This document shows positions 41,120 through 50,127 of a stretch of 64,000 bases of DNA, piece by piece. The notes under the pieces are model-generated. The model was not told the origin of the DNA, did not search any database, and saw nothing but the letters and a program-made list of their open reading frames with translations. The DNA comes from Thalassobellus citreus (lineage in GTDB: Bacteria > Bacteroidota > Bacteroidia > Flavobacteriales > Flavobacteriaceae), in the NCBI RefSeq assembly GCF_044385915.1, contig NZ_JBISCC010000129.1, forward strand, positions 389,184-453,183, written 5' to 3'. Positions within the stretch are counted from its first letter, which is position 1. Each line of letters begins with the position of its first letter. Made by a program: the position numbers and the translations under genes.

Positions 41120-42430
41120 TTAAGAATAATTATTTAGAATTTTTTCAACCCATTTTATACTATTTCCAATAGCATTTTCAGGTTGAAATAGTGCGTCAAT
41201 ATTTTTTATTTCAGGGTGTGTTTCTATAATTATTTGTTTTAAATGTTTTCCTTCAGAAATAGAGCGTTTACATGCTTTTTTGATAGCTTCATGTGCTTGC
41301 ATTTTACCTAAAGTATTTGATAATACAAAAGCTACTTTTTCTGCATAAATAAGACCGTTTGTTATTTCTACATTTTGAAGCATGCGTTCTGTGTCTACTT
41401 CTAAATTTTCAATTAAATCAATACTTTTTTCAATAGAACCGCATGTTAAACCTATTAATTGAGTTAATGTTTCCCATTCGGCATGCCAATAACCTGCAGA
41501 CCGCTCGTGTTCTTGTAGCATACTCGATAGCATTGTAGATACTAGTCCAGGTGTTCTGGTGCTATTACTTAATATGAGTGCGCATGTTACAGGGTTTCTT
41601 TTGTGTGGCATAGTACTAGATCCTCCTTTGCCTTCTTGAGCGCCTTCAAATACTTCTGCAACTTCTGTTTGCATCATTAAGGATATGTCTTTCGCAATTT
41701 TGCCTAGAGAACCGCTTAGAATTCCAAGAATACTAGCTAATTCGTTTAAACCATCTCTTTGCGACTGCCATGGAGAAGTGTTTTTTAGATTTAAATGTTC
41801 GGCAAATTTAATTTGAACTTCATCTGTAATATTGTTGTTGCCGCTACCAACAGCACCACTTAATTGTATTTGTAGAACATTAGCTTTAACTGTTTGCAAT
41901 CTAATTTTAGATCGGGTAATACTTTCTAACCAATTTGCAGTTTTTAATCCGAAAGTTATAGGGCGTGCTTGCTGTAGTAAGGTGCGACCTATAACAATAG
42001 TGTCTTTGTGTTCTTTAGTAATATGTATTAAGCTTTTTTCTAGAATGTTTAGTTTGTTTTCCATCCAAGAAATAACTTGTTTTATTAAAAGGATAGAAGA
42101 GGTGTCTATAATATCTTGGCTAGTAGCGCCAAAATGCACATATTTTGAAGCTTCAAAATTAGAATTTTTTATAACTTTTGTTAATTGCTGTACTAATGGA
42201 ATAGCGGCATTTCCACCTAGTTTTATGTCGGTTTTTAATTTGTCAATATCTATGTATTCAACATTGCAGCTAAATGCAATAATTTCGGCAGCTTCAATAG
42301 GTATTAAACCTAATTCAGCTTGAGCTTTGGCAAGTGTTGCTTCAGCAGTTAGCATATTAATTATTACAGATTTATCAGATAATAGCTGATTTATTTCAGT
42401 AGAGTAAAATGTTTCAGAGTATAAAGACAT
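41120..42430 (-). CDS. pcaB: 3-carboxy-cis,cis-muconate cycloisomerase
   Basis: A 436-residue member of the fumarase/argininosuccinate lyase superfamily. The signature GGSSTMPHKRNPVTCAL is intact, and VHFGATSQDIIDTS and GRTLLQQARPITFGLKTANW match PcaB. It cyclises 3-carboxy-cis,cis-muconate, the ring-cleavage product, to 4-carboxymuconolactone. It sits directly after pcaG (12 bases). A cytoplasmic tetramer is expected for the family. Confidence 0.96.
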   Translation of the reverse strand: MSLYSETFYSTEINQLLSDKSVIINMLTAEATLAKAQAELGLIPIEAAEIIAFSCNVEYIDIDKLKTDIKLGGNAAIPLVQQLTKVIKNSNFEASKYVHFGATSQDIIDTSSILLIKQVISWMENKLNILEKSLIHITKEHKDTIVIGRTLLQQARPITFGLKTANWLESITRSKIRLQTVKANVLQIQLSGAVGSGNNNITDEVQIKFAEHLNLKNTSPWQSQRDGLNELASILGILSGSLGKIAKDISLMMQTEVAEVFEGAQEGKGGSSTMPHKRNPVTCALILSNSTRTPGLVSTMLSSMLQEHERSAGYWHAEWETLTQLIGLTCGSIEKSIDLIENLEVDTERMLQNVEITNGLIYAEKVAFVLSNTLGKMQAHEAIKKACKRSISEGKHLKQIIIETHPEIKNIDALFQPENAIGNSIKWVEKILNNYS

Positions 42431-42442
42431 GAATATTGACTA

Positions 42443-42985
42443 TTAAATTTGAAAAAATACAGTTTCTTTTAATCCCTGCATATGTATATTAAACTCGTAA
42501 CCTTCACTTGTTTTATTCGCTATTACTGTATGTTGTCTTTCTTTAGGGATAGATTTTAGAGTAATATCGCTATTGTTTAGTGCTTCATCAGAAAAATAAA
42601 TGCGTGTATATGAGTGTAATAATTGCCCGCGCATGAAAAGAATAACGTTTATATAAGGTGCTTGACCATCAACAGAATTAGGTTTTATAGTTGAAAAAGA
42701 AAATTGATTATCTGCATCGGTACCTGTGCCATATCTACCAAACAATTTAGTTTCTCCATCATTTTGCCATAATTCTATCATGGCATCATTTATTGTGTTG
42801 CCTTCACCATCATAAACTTTACCGTAAATGTTTATTGCGTCTGCGTTTTTTAAAGGGTCGACCATTTTATTGTCAATCCAACTTTTAAAATTATAGCCAT
42901 ATTGCTCAGGTGTTAATCCGTAAGCAAAATAAGGGCCTATTGTTTGTGAAGGTGTTTGTAGTGATGTTTTATTTGTTGTTGCCAT
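42443..42985 (-). CDS. pcaG: Protocatechuate 3,4-dioxygenase, alpha subunit
   Basis: A 180-residue intradiol dioxygenase alpha chain. It begins LQTPSQTIGPYFAYGL, typical of PcaG, and has VYDGEGNTINDAMIELWQND and GRYGTGTDADNQFSFSTIKP. The alpha chain lacks the full iron ligand set, which is in PcaH. With PcaH it cleaves protocatechuate between its hydroxyls to 3-carboxy-cis,cis-muconate. Two bases separate it from pcaH. Confidence 0.96.
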   Translation of the reverse strand: MATTNKTSLQTPSQTIGPYFAYGLTPEQYGYNFKSWIDNKMVDPLKNADAINIYGKVYDGEGNTINDAMIELWQNDGETKLFGRYGTGTDADNQFSFSTIKPNSVDGQAPYINVILFMRGQLLHSYTRIYFSDEALNNSDITLKSIPKERQHTVIANKTSEGYEFNIHMQGLKETVFFQI

Positions 42986-42987
42986 GG

Positions 42988-43695
42988 TTATTTGTTTTCA
43001 AATGGTGTTGCGTTGTGTCCTCTTAAAACAATATCAAATCGATATCCTAATGCGTATTCGGGTTCTGTTACAGAAAGGTCGAAACTTGAAATTAATAATT
43101 CTCTTCCTCTTTTAGGAATGGCATTATATATAGGGTCAAATTCTAATAAAGGGTCACTTGGAAAATACATTTGTGTAATAAGTCTGCTAGAAATATCGCC
43201 TCCAAAAAGCGAAAAATGGATATGATTTGGTCGCCATGCATTCGGATGATTTCCCCAAGGGTAAGCACCGGGTTTTATTGTGTAAAATTTATAATTCCCA
43301 TTTGCATCAGTCATACATCTACCAGCGCCTAGGAAATTTGGATCTAATGGAGCATTGTGTTGGTCTACTTTATGCACGTATCTTCCAGCAGCATTCGCTT
43401 GCCATATTTCCATTAAAGTATTAGGAATAGGTTGTCCTAATTCATTTGTTACTTTGCCACTAACTACAATACGCTCTCCAATAGGTTCGCCATCTTTTAT
43501 TGCATTTTTAGTTAAGTCATGATCTAAGGCTTCTAGTTCAAAATCTTTAAAAACAGGTCCTGATAATTCAGATAGTGTTTTTTTTGTGATAATTAAAGGT
43601 TTGCTGGGAGCTCTAAGGATAGTAGATTTGTAATCTGGAGCCTTATATGAAGGTTGTACCTCCATATCAAATTGGTTATAAATTAGTTTACTCAT
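42988..43695 (-). CDS. pcaH: Protocatechuate 3,4-dioxygenase, beta subunit
   Basis: A 235-residue catalytic chain. The four Fe(III) ligands can be placed: Tyr106 (AAGRYVHK), Tyr145 (PGAYPWGNH), His158 and His160 (RPNHIHFSLFG). Length and motifs are typical. It is the first gene of the nine-gene minus-strand operon that runs to pcaF at 34111 with gaps of only -1 to 35 bases. A -7 element lies about 20 bases upstream and a palindrome sits in the divergent gap shared with an AraC regulator gene. Confidence 0.97.
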   Translation of the reverse strand: MSKLIYNQFDMEVQPSYKAPDYKSTILRAPSKPLIITKKTLSELSGPVFKDFELEALDHDLTKNAIKDGEPIGERIVVSGKVTNELGQPIPNTLMEIWQANAAGRYVHKVDQHNAPLDPNFLGAGRCMTDANGNYKFYTIKPGAYPWGNHPNAWRPNHIHFSLFGGDISSRLITQMYFPSDPLLEFDPIYNAIPKRGRELLISSFDLSVTEPEYALGYRFDIVLRGHNATPFENK

Positions 43696-43715
43696 GACAC
43701 TTATTTTGTTTCCTT

Positions 43716-43723
43716 CAAAAATA
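43716..43723 (-). promoter_or_regulatory. -7 promoter element of the pca operon
   Basis: On the minus strand TATTTTTG matches TAnnTTTG, 20 bases before the pcaH ATG. No TTG was found at -33, as expected if an activator is needed. Confidence 0.5.
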
Positions 43724-43829
43724 TTTAATTAGACAGGTTTAGTGTTGGATTAAATAATTTTATAATTGTACAAAATTAACATTTTGTAAAATATTGTTTT
43801 CTTTTTTTTGCTAATTAATAATATAAATG

Positions 43830-43850
43830 TTTAATTTACAGTAAATTAAA
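43830..43850. promoter_or_regulatory. Perfect 21-bp palindrome in the pcaH / AraC divergent gap
   Basis: TTTAATTTAC-A-GTAAATTAAA: two perfect 10-bp arms around one base, 53 bases before the AraC gene and about 107 bases upstream of the pca -7 element. A candidate operator for the divergent regulator. AT-rich palindromes can arise by chance, but this length is notable. Confidence 0.5.
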
Positions 43851-43902
43851 ATTTAATTTGTTTTCATGTGTAATTAACTATAGTGTAATATATTAACATA
43901 TT

Positions 43903-44772
43903 ATGAAGCCTATATTACAGTTTAAGGGACCTTATGGTGATAACCAAGCCTCTTTTATATCAGATTTTATTCATTTTGAGTCCTTAGAAAAGCGAAGCAA
44001 AATATATGCATGGGAAATAAGTCAGCATGTGCATTCAGAATTATTTCAGATGTTTATAATACGCTCAGGAAAAGGTGTGTTGATTTCTGGGAAAAATAAA
44101 ATAGTTATCTCTAGTCCGTGTGTTATTAATGTTCCAGCATCTATAATGCATGGCTTTAGTTTTGATTCTAATATAGAAGGAGATGTATTGACGTTTTCAG
44201 ATAATTATTTTGAAAGTATTTTAAAAAATAATGCACAGTTGTATTTGAAATTAAATAAGTTAAACCAATTTGTTTATAATGATAATATCAAATCTTTCGA
44301 TGATTTTACATATTTAGTTCATAAATTAAAGAATGAGATTTTAGAAGACCGTGTTGAAAAACAATTTAGTCTTCAATCTTATTTTCAGTTACTTTTTTTA
44401 AAGTTATATAGGAAAGGGTATGAAAATGAATATGTTGAATTAAATGCGCCTAACAAAACACTGGTGCATTTTAGAAATTTTCAAAAACTAATTAAACAGT
44501 CGCTACAAAATCCTTTAACAATTGAGCAGTATTCAGAGAAATTAAATATAACACAAATGCATCTTAATAGGGTGTGTCATGCGGTTGTAGGGGAGTCAGC
44601 ATTAAAGGTTGTTCAAGGTTTTGTAATTAGTGAGGCAAAAAAATACTTATTAAATACCTCTTATTCGGTTTCGGAGATTGCATATTTTTTAAATTTTAAT
44701 GATCCTGCTTATTTTAGTAGGCTTTTTAAAAAAGTAGTAGGAGTGCCACCTGGCGAATTTAGAAAAGCTTAG
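43903..44772 (+). CDS. AraC-family transcriptional regulator divergent from the pca operon
   Basis: A 289-residue regulator with an N-terminal cupin-like sensor domain (about 25-110: HVHSELFQMFIIRSGKGVLISG) and a C-terminal double helix-turn-helix (about 190-289: LTIEQYSEKLNITQMHLNRVC, and YSVSEIAYFLNFNDPAYFSRLFKKVVGVPPGEFRKA). The layout resembles PobR/PobC-type activators of 4-hydroxybenzoate hydroxylase. Its divergent position, 207 bases from pcaH, makes it the likely regulator of that operon; the effector, perhaps 4-hydroxybenzoate or protocatechuate, is inferred. Cytoplasmic. Confidence 0.92.
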   Translation: MKPILQFKGPYGDNQASFISDFIHFESLEKRSKIYAWEISQHVHSELFQMFIIRSGKGVLISGKNKIVISSPCVINVPASIMHGFSFDSNIEGDVLTFSDNYFESILKNNAQLYLKLNKLNQFVYNDNIKSFDDFTYLVHKLKNEILEDRVEKQFSLQSYFQLLFLKLYRKGYENEYVELNAPNKTLVHFRNFQKLIKQSLQNPLTIEQYSEKLNITQMHLNRVCHAVVGESALKVVQGFVISEAKKYLLNTSYSVSEIAYFLNFNDPAYFSRLFKKVVGVPPGEFRKA

Positions 44773-44830
44773 TATTTGAAGTGCTTTAGAATACAATATG
44801 CTATACATATCTGTTTTTAGTGTAAAAAAG

Positions 44831-44895
44831 GATTGATTTTGAATGTTTATAGCTTATGATTGATTCTTGTGAATGATTTTTTTTTGTCATTTTTG
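44831..44895 (+). promoter_or_regulatory. Shared bipartite promoter element, copy 1 (before the cyclase gene)
   Basis: GATTGATTTTGAAT (44831-44844), 15 bases, TTGATTC (44860-44866), 21 bases, CATTTTTG (44888-44895). The last part is a -7 motif with one mismatch. Identical spacing recurs at 46981 and 54093. The predicted start of transcription is near 44900, about 165 bases before the ATG at 45065. Confidence 0.6.
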
Positions 44896-44911
44896 TAAAA
44901 TATTTACAACT

Positions 44912-44924
44912 TATTTGTCAAATA
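44912..44924. promoter_or_regulatory. Short palindrome in the cyclase gene leader
   Basis: TATTTG-T-CAAATA, perfect 6-bp arms, lying just downstream of the predicted -7 element. It could be an operator; it may also be chance in AT-rich DNA. Confidence 0.25.
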
Positions 44925-45064
44925 GTTGGTTTTTAGCCTTGTTGTTTGTGGATTTGAGAATTTTAATTATCGCTTATAAATATTTAAGTAATAGTTTTTT
45001 TTGAATTAATAGGTTGAATTTTGTTAAAAGATTAGGTGATAATAAATTTTAAAAGAAATTAATT

Positions 45065-45823
45065 ATGCGAGTTATAGATTTATCAGTTACAATATCTGAG
45101 AAGGTAAAAGAGCCACTTCCAACCAAAATTGCTTATGAAAACCATGAAGAGTGTGTAGAGAATATTGGAAAAATATTGTTTAAAGATGTAGAAGGAGATA
45201 TTTTTATGAATGGCAAAGGGTTGGCTGGAGAAATAATAAGCTTAGCTACTCATTCTGGTACTCATGTTGATGCTCCGTATCATTATTCACCAACCTGTAA
45301 TGGAGAGCCTTCAAGAACTATAGACGAATTACCATTAGAATGGTTTTTTAGTGATGGTGTAGTTTTAGATTTTACAGATAAGCCAGACGGATATTTAATT
45401 GAACCTGAAGATTTAATGGAAAAACTGGCAGCTATTAATTACACGTTAAAACCTTTTGATATTGTACTTGTAAGATGTGATGCAGATAAAAGAATACATG
45501 ATGATGATTATGTGAAAATTCATGTTGGTGCTTCGGCAAAAGCAACACATTGGTTAATTGATCAAGGTATAAAAGTAGTAGGGACAGATGGATGGGGTTG
45601 GGATATACCTTTGCATATTCAAGTAGAAAAATATAAAAAGGATCCAAAACCAGGAATTATTTGGGAAGCACATTATGTTGGGATTGATAAAGAATATTGT
45701 CAAATTGAAAAACTATCTAACCTAGATCAGTTGCCTCCATATGGTTTTAAGGTGTCTTGTTTTCCAACTAAAATAGAAAAGGCTAGTGCAGGATGGACAA
45801 GAGCTGTTGCTATAATAGATTAA
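45065..45823 (+). CDS. Cyclase-family metal-dependent hydrolase (kynurenine formamidase-like)
   Basis: A 252-residue protein of the 'cyclase' (PF04199) family. The metal-binding motif HxGTHxDxPxH is present as ATHSGTHVDAPYHY near residues 61-74, with VVGTDGWGWDIP later. Family members hydrolyse amides or lactones of aromatic compounds, including N-formylkynurenine and isatin. No signal peptide, so cytoplasmic. It stands between two AraC regulator genes and carries the same upstream element as the TonB receptor and the meta-cleavage operon. This points to a role in the same aromatic pathway; the substrate is unknown. Confidence 0.85.
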   Translation: MRVIDLSVTISEKVKEPLPTKIAYENHEECVENIGKILFKDVEGDIFMNGKGLAGEIISLATHSGTHVDAPYHYSPTCNGEPSRTIDELPLEWFFSDGVVLDFTDKPDGYLIEPEDLMEKLAAINYTLKPFDIVLVRCDADKRIHDDDYVKIHVGASAKATHWLIDQGIKVVGTDGWGWDIPLHIQVEKYKKDPKPGIIWEAHYVGIDKEYCQIEKLSNLDQLPPYGFKVSCFPTKIEKASAGWTRAVAIID

Positions 45824-45894
45824 AATTATAGTTATAAGATGCTTGAAAATAATTTTGGTTTTTGTTTCTGAAATATATTTTTTTTAGTTTAAAA

Positions 45895-45910
45895 TTTCAT
45901 TTTAATGAAA
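45895..45910. promoter_or_regulatory. Palindrome before the second AraC gene
   Basis: TTTCATT-TT-AATGAAA, perfect 7-bp arms, 21 bases before the ATG at 45931. The half-site TTCATTTT also occurs in the inverted repeat at 54031-54055 before the extradiol dioxygenase gene. A candidate autoregulatory site. Confidence 0.3.
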
Positions 45911-45930
45911 ATAAAATGTAGATTTAAAAT

Positions 45931-46839
45931 ATGTCAGAACAAAATAAAATACCAACTTTAAATGTATCGGAAATAAGTAGTTATCACGATTCTCTTTTTG
46001 GTTCTATCCCTAAAACATCTAATGTTAAGTATAAAGATTATCATGTTAACAATCTAGATATTATTAAAGATAAAGCTGCTTTTAAAGTGCGTCCTCACCG
46101 AAAAACAGTTCACGATTTTTTGTTTTTAACAAAAGGATATTCAAAAAGAAGTAAGGGGCTAAATAACATAGAATTTGATGGTCCAGCAGTATTTTTTCTA
46201 CCTGCTTTTCAAATTACTCAACATTCAATAATGAGTGATGATGCTGAAGGTTATTTTTGTCATTTCGATCAAAGTTTATTTGATTTTTTACCAAAAGGCT
46301 ATTTAATAGATCGTTTTTCTTTTTTTAAATTACAGTCTAATCCAGTAGTTAAATTATCAGAAGAAACAAGAGTAAATTGTGAAAACATATTAAAACGAAT
46401 GTTGCTTTTGTATAAGACAGGAGAGAAGACAAGAAGGAATCTTGTTGCTTCTTATTTGTTAACTTTTTTCGAGGAAGTTCATAAAGAAGTAGTTGTTGAA
46501 ACTAAGAAAAGTAAGAATTCTTATTTTAGAATAACTGAAGCATATAAGCAAGCCTTAACAGAGTATATTTATAAGTATAAACAAATTTCTGATTATGCCG
46601 ATTTATTAAATATATCACCCAACTATTTAAATAAGTGTGTAAAGGCGAGTGTTAATAAAACTGCTCAAGATTTATTAAAGGAAATGTTAGTTTTAGAAGC
46701 TAAATCTCTTATAAAGTATTCAGATTTACACGTATCAGAAATCGCTGTTAAATTGTGTGATCAAACTCCAAGTAACTTTGCTCGTTTTTTTAAAAAGCAA
46801 ACAGGAATGACTCCTAAGGAATATTCTCAAATGAGTTAA
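45931..46839 (+). CDS. AraC-family transcriptional regulator
   Basis: A 302-residue regulator. The N-terminal part (about 40-160) is a cupin-like sensing domain (KTVHDFLFLTKGYSKRSKGL, PAVFFLPAFQITQHS). The C-terminal AraC-type double HTH (about 205-300) has SDYADLLNISPNYLNKCVKA and VSEIAVKLCDQTPSNFARFFKKQTGMTPKEY-like blocks. It lies 107 bases after the cyclase gene and immediately before the TonB receptor/sulfatase unit. It is the best candidate to bind the shared bipartite element found at 44831, 46981 and 54093; that link is inference. Confidence 0.92.
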   Translation: MSEQNKIPTLNVSEISSYHDSLFGSIPKTSNVKYKDYHVNNLDIIKDKAAFKVRPHRKTVHDFLFLTKGYSKRSKGLNNIEFDGPAVFFLPAFQITQHSIMSDDAEGYFCHFDQSLFDFLPKGYLIDRFSFFKLQSNPVVKLSEETRVNCENILKRMLLLYKTGEKTRRNLVASYLLTFFEEVHKEVVVETKKSKNSYFRITEAYKQALTEYIYKYKQISDYADLLNISPNYLNKCVKASVNKTAQDLLKEMLVLEAKSLIKYSDLHVSEIAVKLCDQTPSNFARFFKKQTGMTPKEYSQMS

Positions 46840-46980
46840 TTGTAATAGTTTTTTCTTAAAAAGGAAAAGGCTAGTATATTCTCTTGAGTAAGTAATATTC
46901 AGGATGTAAACAGAGGTGAAGTTATTTAATATTTTTTCGTTATCGAATAAGTTGGTAAAATAGGCTTGTTACTGTTTTTA

Positions 46981-47045
46981 GATTGATAATGAATACTTTT
47001 GCCCTTTTTTTGATTCTCATCGTGCATTATTATATCCTAATTTTG
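46981..47045 (+). promoter_or_regulatory. Shared bipartite promoter element, copy 2 (before the TonB receptor)
   Basis: GATTGATAATGAAT (46981-46994), 15 bases, TTGATTC (47010-47016), 21 bases, TAATTTTG (47038-47045), the latter an exact TAnnTTTG. Predicted transcription start is near 47050, giving a leader of about 85 bases before the ATG at 47137. A second TACTTTTG (46994-47001) overlaps the element and could be an alternative promoter. Confidence 0.65.
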
Positions 47046-47086
47046 GAGAGTTGAATTTTGTCATAATAATATTTTTTTAAATAAAA

Positions 47087-47102
47087 TATGATAAATATCA
47101 TA
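47087..47102. promoter_or_regulatory. Palindrome in the TonB receptor leader
   Basis: TATGATA-AA-TATCATA, perfect 7-bp arms, 35 bases before the start codon and within the predicted 5' leader. It may be an operator or an RNA hairpin. Confidence 0.3.
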
Positions 47103-47136
47103 AAAAATAGCAGATATTAATAAATACCAATTAACT

Positions 47137-50001
47137 ATGAAAACAATTATTAAACTAAGTTTGGCTTTATTTTGTTTCTTTTTGAACATTCAGATTAATG
47201 CTCAAGAAAGTGAAATTACAGGAAAAGTTAGCGATGAAAGCGGGATGTCTTTACCTGGTGTCTCTATCTATATTGATGGAACATCTAAAGGGGCGGTAAC
47301 CAATTTTGATGGAGAATTTACTATCAAAAACATTGAAAACGGAGAGCATCAATTAATTATCTCATTTATTGGGTATGCCAAACAAAGAAAATTGGTAACA
47401 GTGCCTTTAAAAGAATCTCTAAATGTTGTTATGTTAGAAGATTTATCAAAACTTGATGAAGTTGTTATAACAGGTGTATTTGATGCTAGAAGCAGAATGG
47501 ATGCTTCAGTAGCTATAACAACTATAGGTGCTACACAATTAGCAAGAGTTGCTCCAACGAGTTCATCTGATTTGTTAAAAAACATTCCTGGTGTTTTTGT
47601 TAACCAAGCAAGGGGAGAAGTATGGAACTCTGTATATTCTAGAGGGTTATCAGCTAACTCTATTGATAATATTAATGGATATAGGTATGTGTCTTTACAA
47701 GAGGATGGATTGCCAGTAACAAATGTAGAATTATTTCCAGATTTATTCTTGAGAGCAGATGCTATGACAGAACGTGTAGAAGCTGTTAGAGGTGGTACTG
47801 CATCTATACTTGGTGCAAACGCACCAGGAGGAATATTTAATTATGTTTCTAAAACAGGAGGAAACGAATTTGCAGGTGAAATTAGAGCTAAATATGGTCT
47901 AGAAGGAAATGGTAAAAATCCATATTATAGAGCTGACTTTAACGTAGGAGGTCCTCTTTCAAATGGTTGGACTTACAATGTTGGAGGTTTTTATCGTAAA
48001 TCTGATGGTGCTAGAGATCGTGGTTATCCTATAAATATTGGAGGGCAAATTAGATCTAACTTCCTAAAAAAATACAAAACAGGATCTTTTAAATTAAATC
48101 TAAAATATTTAAATGATAAAAATGATAGAATGGCTTTTATTCCATCAACTAATTGGAATGATCCTCAAATAGCAGATGGTTTCTCTAAGTATGACTCATA
48201 CGCTCTTTATGATTTTTCTATTGAAATACCATTCAATGAAGAGGGTAACAGGACGTTTAATTCTACAGATTTATTACATAATATAGATCGTTCTATTGGT
48301 TTTAATTGGAGGCAAGATCTTGGCAATGGATTTTCATTGAAAAATGACTTTAAATACTCTAGAAAAGATGACGAAAGAAATGGTACAGCAGTAGTAACAC
48401 CTATTAGTACTACTAACTTTTTATTCTATGCTATACCTAGTTTACTAGGTGGTCCAAACCCAGCAAGAACAGGTACTTATAATTTTGCAGATCCACGTAC
48501 TGGACAGGTATTTGGTACTGTAGATCTTGCATTTGATCCTACACAGCAAGGACCTCCATTTCGATTAACACCTGGTGCTAATAATAATTTTCCAGGGTCT
48601 AATATACAACCAAATTCATTATTGTTTATGCCAATGTTTTATCAAGATATAGATAGAAATGAATTTGCTAATCAATTAGTTTTTAGTAAAAAAACAGAAA
48701 AAGGTAGTTTTAATTTAGGAAGTTTTTATAGCCGTTCTAAGTTAGATGTAACTAACTGGAGTAAAGGAATGGGTTTAAGTGGTGGTTTAATTCAAGATCG
48801 TCCTGTGCCTGCTCAAATAACATTATCAGCTAATAACGGTAATACTTATGAAGTAACTAGTCCAGAAGGTTTTATGAATGTTGGTTGGACAGGTTCAGAC
48901 AATGGAGAAACTACTCAAGGTATATTTGCACTTTTCTTTGGTCATAACTGGAAAATAACTCCAAAACTAACTTTAGATTATGGAATTAGATATGAAAATG
49001 TAACCTCAGAAGGATTTAATAATGTTGGAGTACCAAATCCACGCCAAGGAGATCCAAGTTTTGGAGGATTAGATGGAGATCCATTAACTATTTGGGATAA
49101 TGGAGGAGGAACAGAAGGAGCTCCTGTTAATTATGATTATAACTTAGATAGTTTTTCATACACAGCGGGTCTTAATTACAAGTTTAGTGAAGAACAAGCT
49201 ATTTATGCTAGATTTGCACGTGGAAATAAAGCACCGTCTACATTCTTTTACTTAGACTTAAATGATGATTTCTTAGTTGAAAATACTCCAGCTCTTTTAG
49301 AGGAAATTACACAATTTGAAATTGGTTATAAAGTTAGTACAGATAATCTGAAACTGGTATTTACACCTTTTTATAGTAATTTAAATAATGTGCCTAATAT
49401 TCAAACTTTTTCTAATACTGATGGTACACGTTATTCACCAGAATTTCAATTTAATGAGTATACAACATTAGGTCTTGAAATTGAAACAACTTATAACATT
49501 ACCGATAAATGGTTAGTTAGAGCCAATGCTGTTTTTCAAAAAGCAAAGGCTGATAAATACACTGCTTGGGATGAAGGTAGAGATGGACCAGGTGATGATT
49601 CTATTATCGATTATTCTGGTAATGAAGCAGATAATAGTTCTAACGTAATTTTCAATATTAATCCTATTTACAACGGTAAAAAATTCTATGGTTCTTTAAA
49701 CTATAGCTACATGGGGGCTAGACAGGCTAACGTACCTAACTCTTTTCTTTTACCAGCCTTTGGTAGTGTTGATTTAGCTTTTGGATATGATTTTTCTAAA
49801 AAATTAGGTTTACAGTTAAACATTAATAATGTTTTAGATAACTATGGTATTATGGGGTGGCAAGGTCCAGGAGGTTTCCCTTCTGCTTTAAACAGAGATG
49901 GATTTCCACCAGAATATATAGCTAACAACCCGAATGCAATATTTTCAACGCAAGGAAGTATGCCTAGAGCTTATTTCTTAACAGCAACTTATAGATTCTA
50001 A
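47137..50001 (+). CDS. TonB-dependent receptor with carboxypeptidase-like N-terminal domain
   Basis: A 954-residue outer-membrane receptor: signal peptide (about 1-23, ending INAQ), CarboxypepD_reg-like domain (about 24-110, ITGKVSDESGMSLPGVSIYI), plug (about 115-240, with LLKNIPGVFVNQARGE and GGTASILGANAPGGIFNYVSK) and a 22-strand barrel ending in a terminal aromatic (YFLTATYRF). It imports a ligand using TonB energy. There is no SusD partner, so it is not a polysaccharide SusC; its neighbours are a sulfatase, an MFS transporter and aromatic-ring enzymes, so a sulfated or free phenolic is the likely cargo (inference). Copy 2 of the shared promoter element lies upstream. Confidence 0.93.
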   Translation: MKTIIKLSLALFCFFLNIQINAQESEITGKVSDESGMSLPGVSIYIDGTSKGAVTNFDGEFTIKNIENGEHQLIISFIGYAKQRKLVTVPLKESLNVVMLEDLSKLDEVVITGVFDARSRMDASVAITTIGATQLARVAPTSSSDLLKNIPGVFVNQARGEVWNSVYSRGLSANSIDNINGYRYVSLQEDGLPVTNVELFPDLFLRADAMTERVEAVRGGTASILGANAPGGIFNYVSKTGGNEFAGEIRAKYGLEGNGKNPYYRADFNVGGPLSNGWTYNVGGFYRKSDGARDRGYPINIGGQIRSNFLKKYKTGSFKLNLKYLNDKNDRMAFIPSTNWNDPQIADGFSKYDSYALYDFSIEIPFNEEGNRTFNSTDLLHNIDRSIGFNWRQDLGNGFSLKNDFKYSRKDDERNGTAVVTPISTTNFLFYAIPSLLGGPNPARTGTYNFADPRTGQVFGTVDLAFDPTQQGPPFRLTPGANNNFPGSNIQPNSLLFMPMFYQDIDRNEFANQLVFSKKTEKGSFNLGSFYSRSKLDVTNWSKGMGLSGGLIQDRPVPAQITLSANNGNTYEVTSPEGFMNVGWTGSDNGETTQGIFALFFGHNWKITPKLTLDYGIRYENVTSEGFNNVGVPNPRQGDPSFGGLDGDPLTIWDNGGGTEGAPVNYDYNLDSFSYTAGLNYKFSEEQAIYARFARGNKAPSTFFYLDLNDDFLVENTPALLEEITQFEIGYKVSTDNLKLVFTPFYSNLNNVPNIQTFSNTDGTRYSPEFQFNEYTTLGLEIETTYNITDKWLVRANAVFQKAKADKYTAWDEGRDGPGDDSIIDYSGNEADNSSNVIFNINPIYNGKKFYGSLNYSYMGARQANVPNSFLLPAFGSVDLAFGYDFSKKLGLQLNINNVLDNYGIMGWQGPGGFPSALNRDGFPPEYIANNPNAIFSTQGSMPRAYFLTATYRF

Positions 50002-50026
50002 TGCTATTGTTTTGAACTAATTATTT

Positions 50027-50063
50027 CTAAGGACACCAGACTTTTAATATTTGGTGTCTTTAG
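50027..50063 (+). terminator. Hairpin after the TonB receptor gene
   Basis: Arms CTAAGGACACCAGA (50027-50040) and TTTGGTGTCTTTAG (50050-50063), 14 bp with two G-U pairs and a 9-base loop. No immediate T run follows, so it may be an attenuator or mRNA-stabilising hairpin between receptor and sulfatase rather than a full terminator. Confidence 0.5.
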
Positions 50064-50127
50064 GAATACTTTTAATAATAATTAGCTTTTTTCTTAAATT
50101 GATTAATTCATTTTTAAATTAAATATA

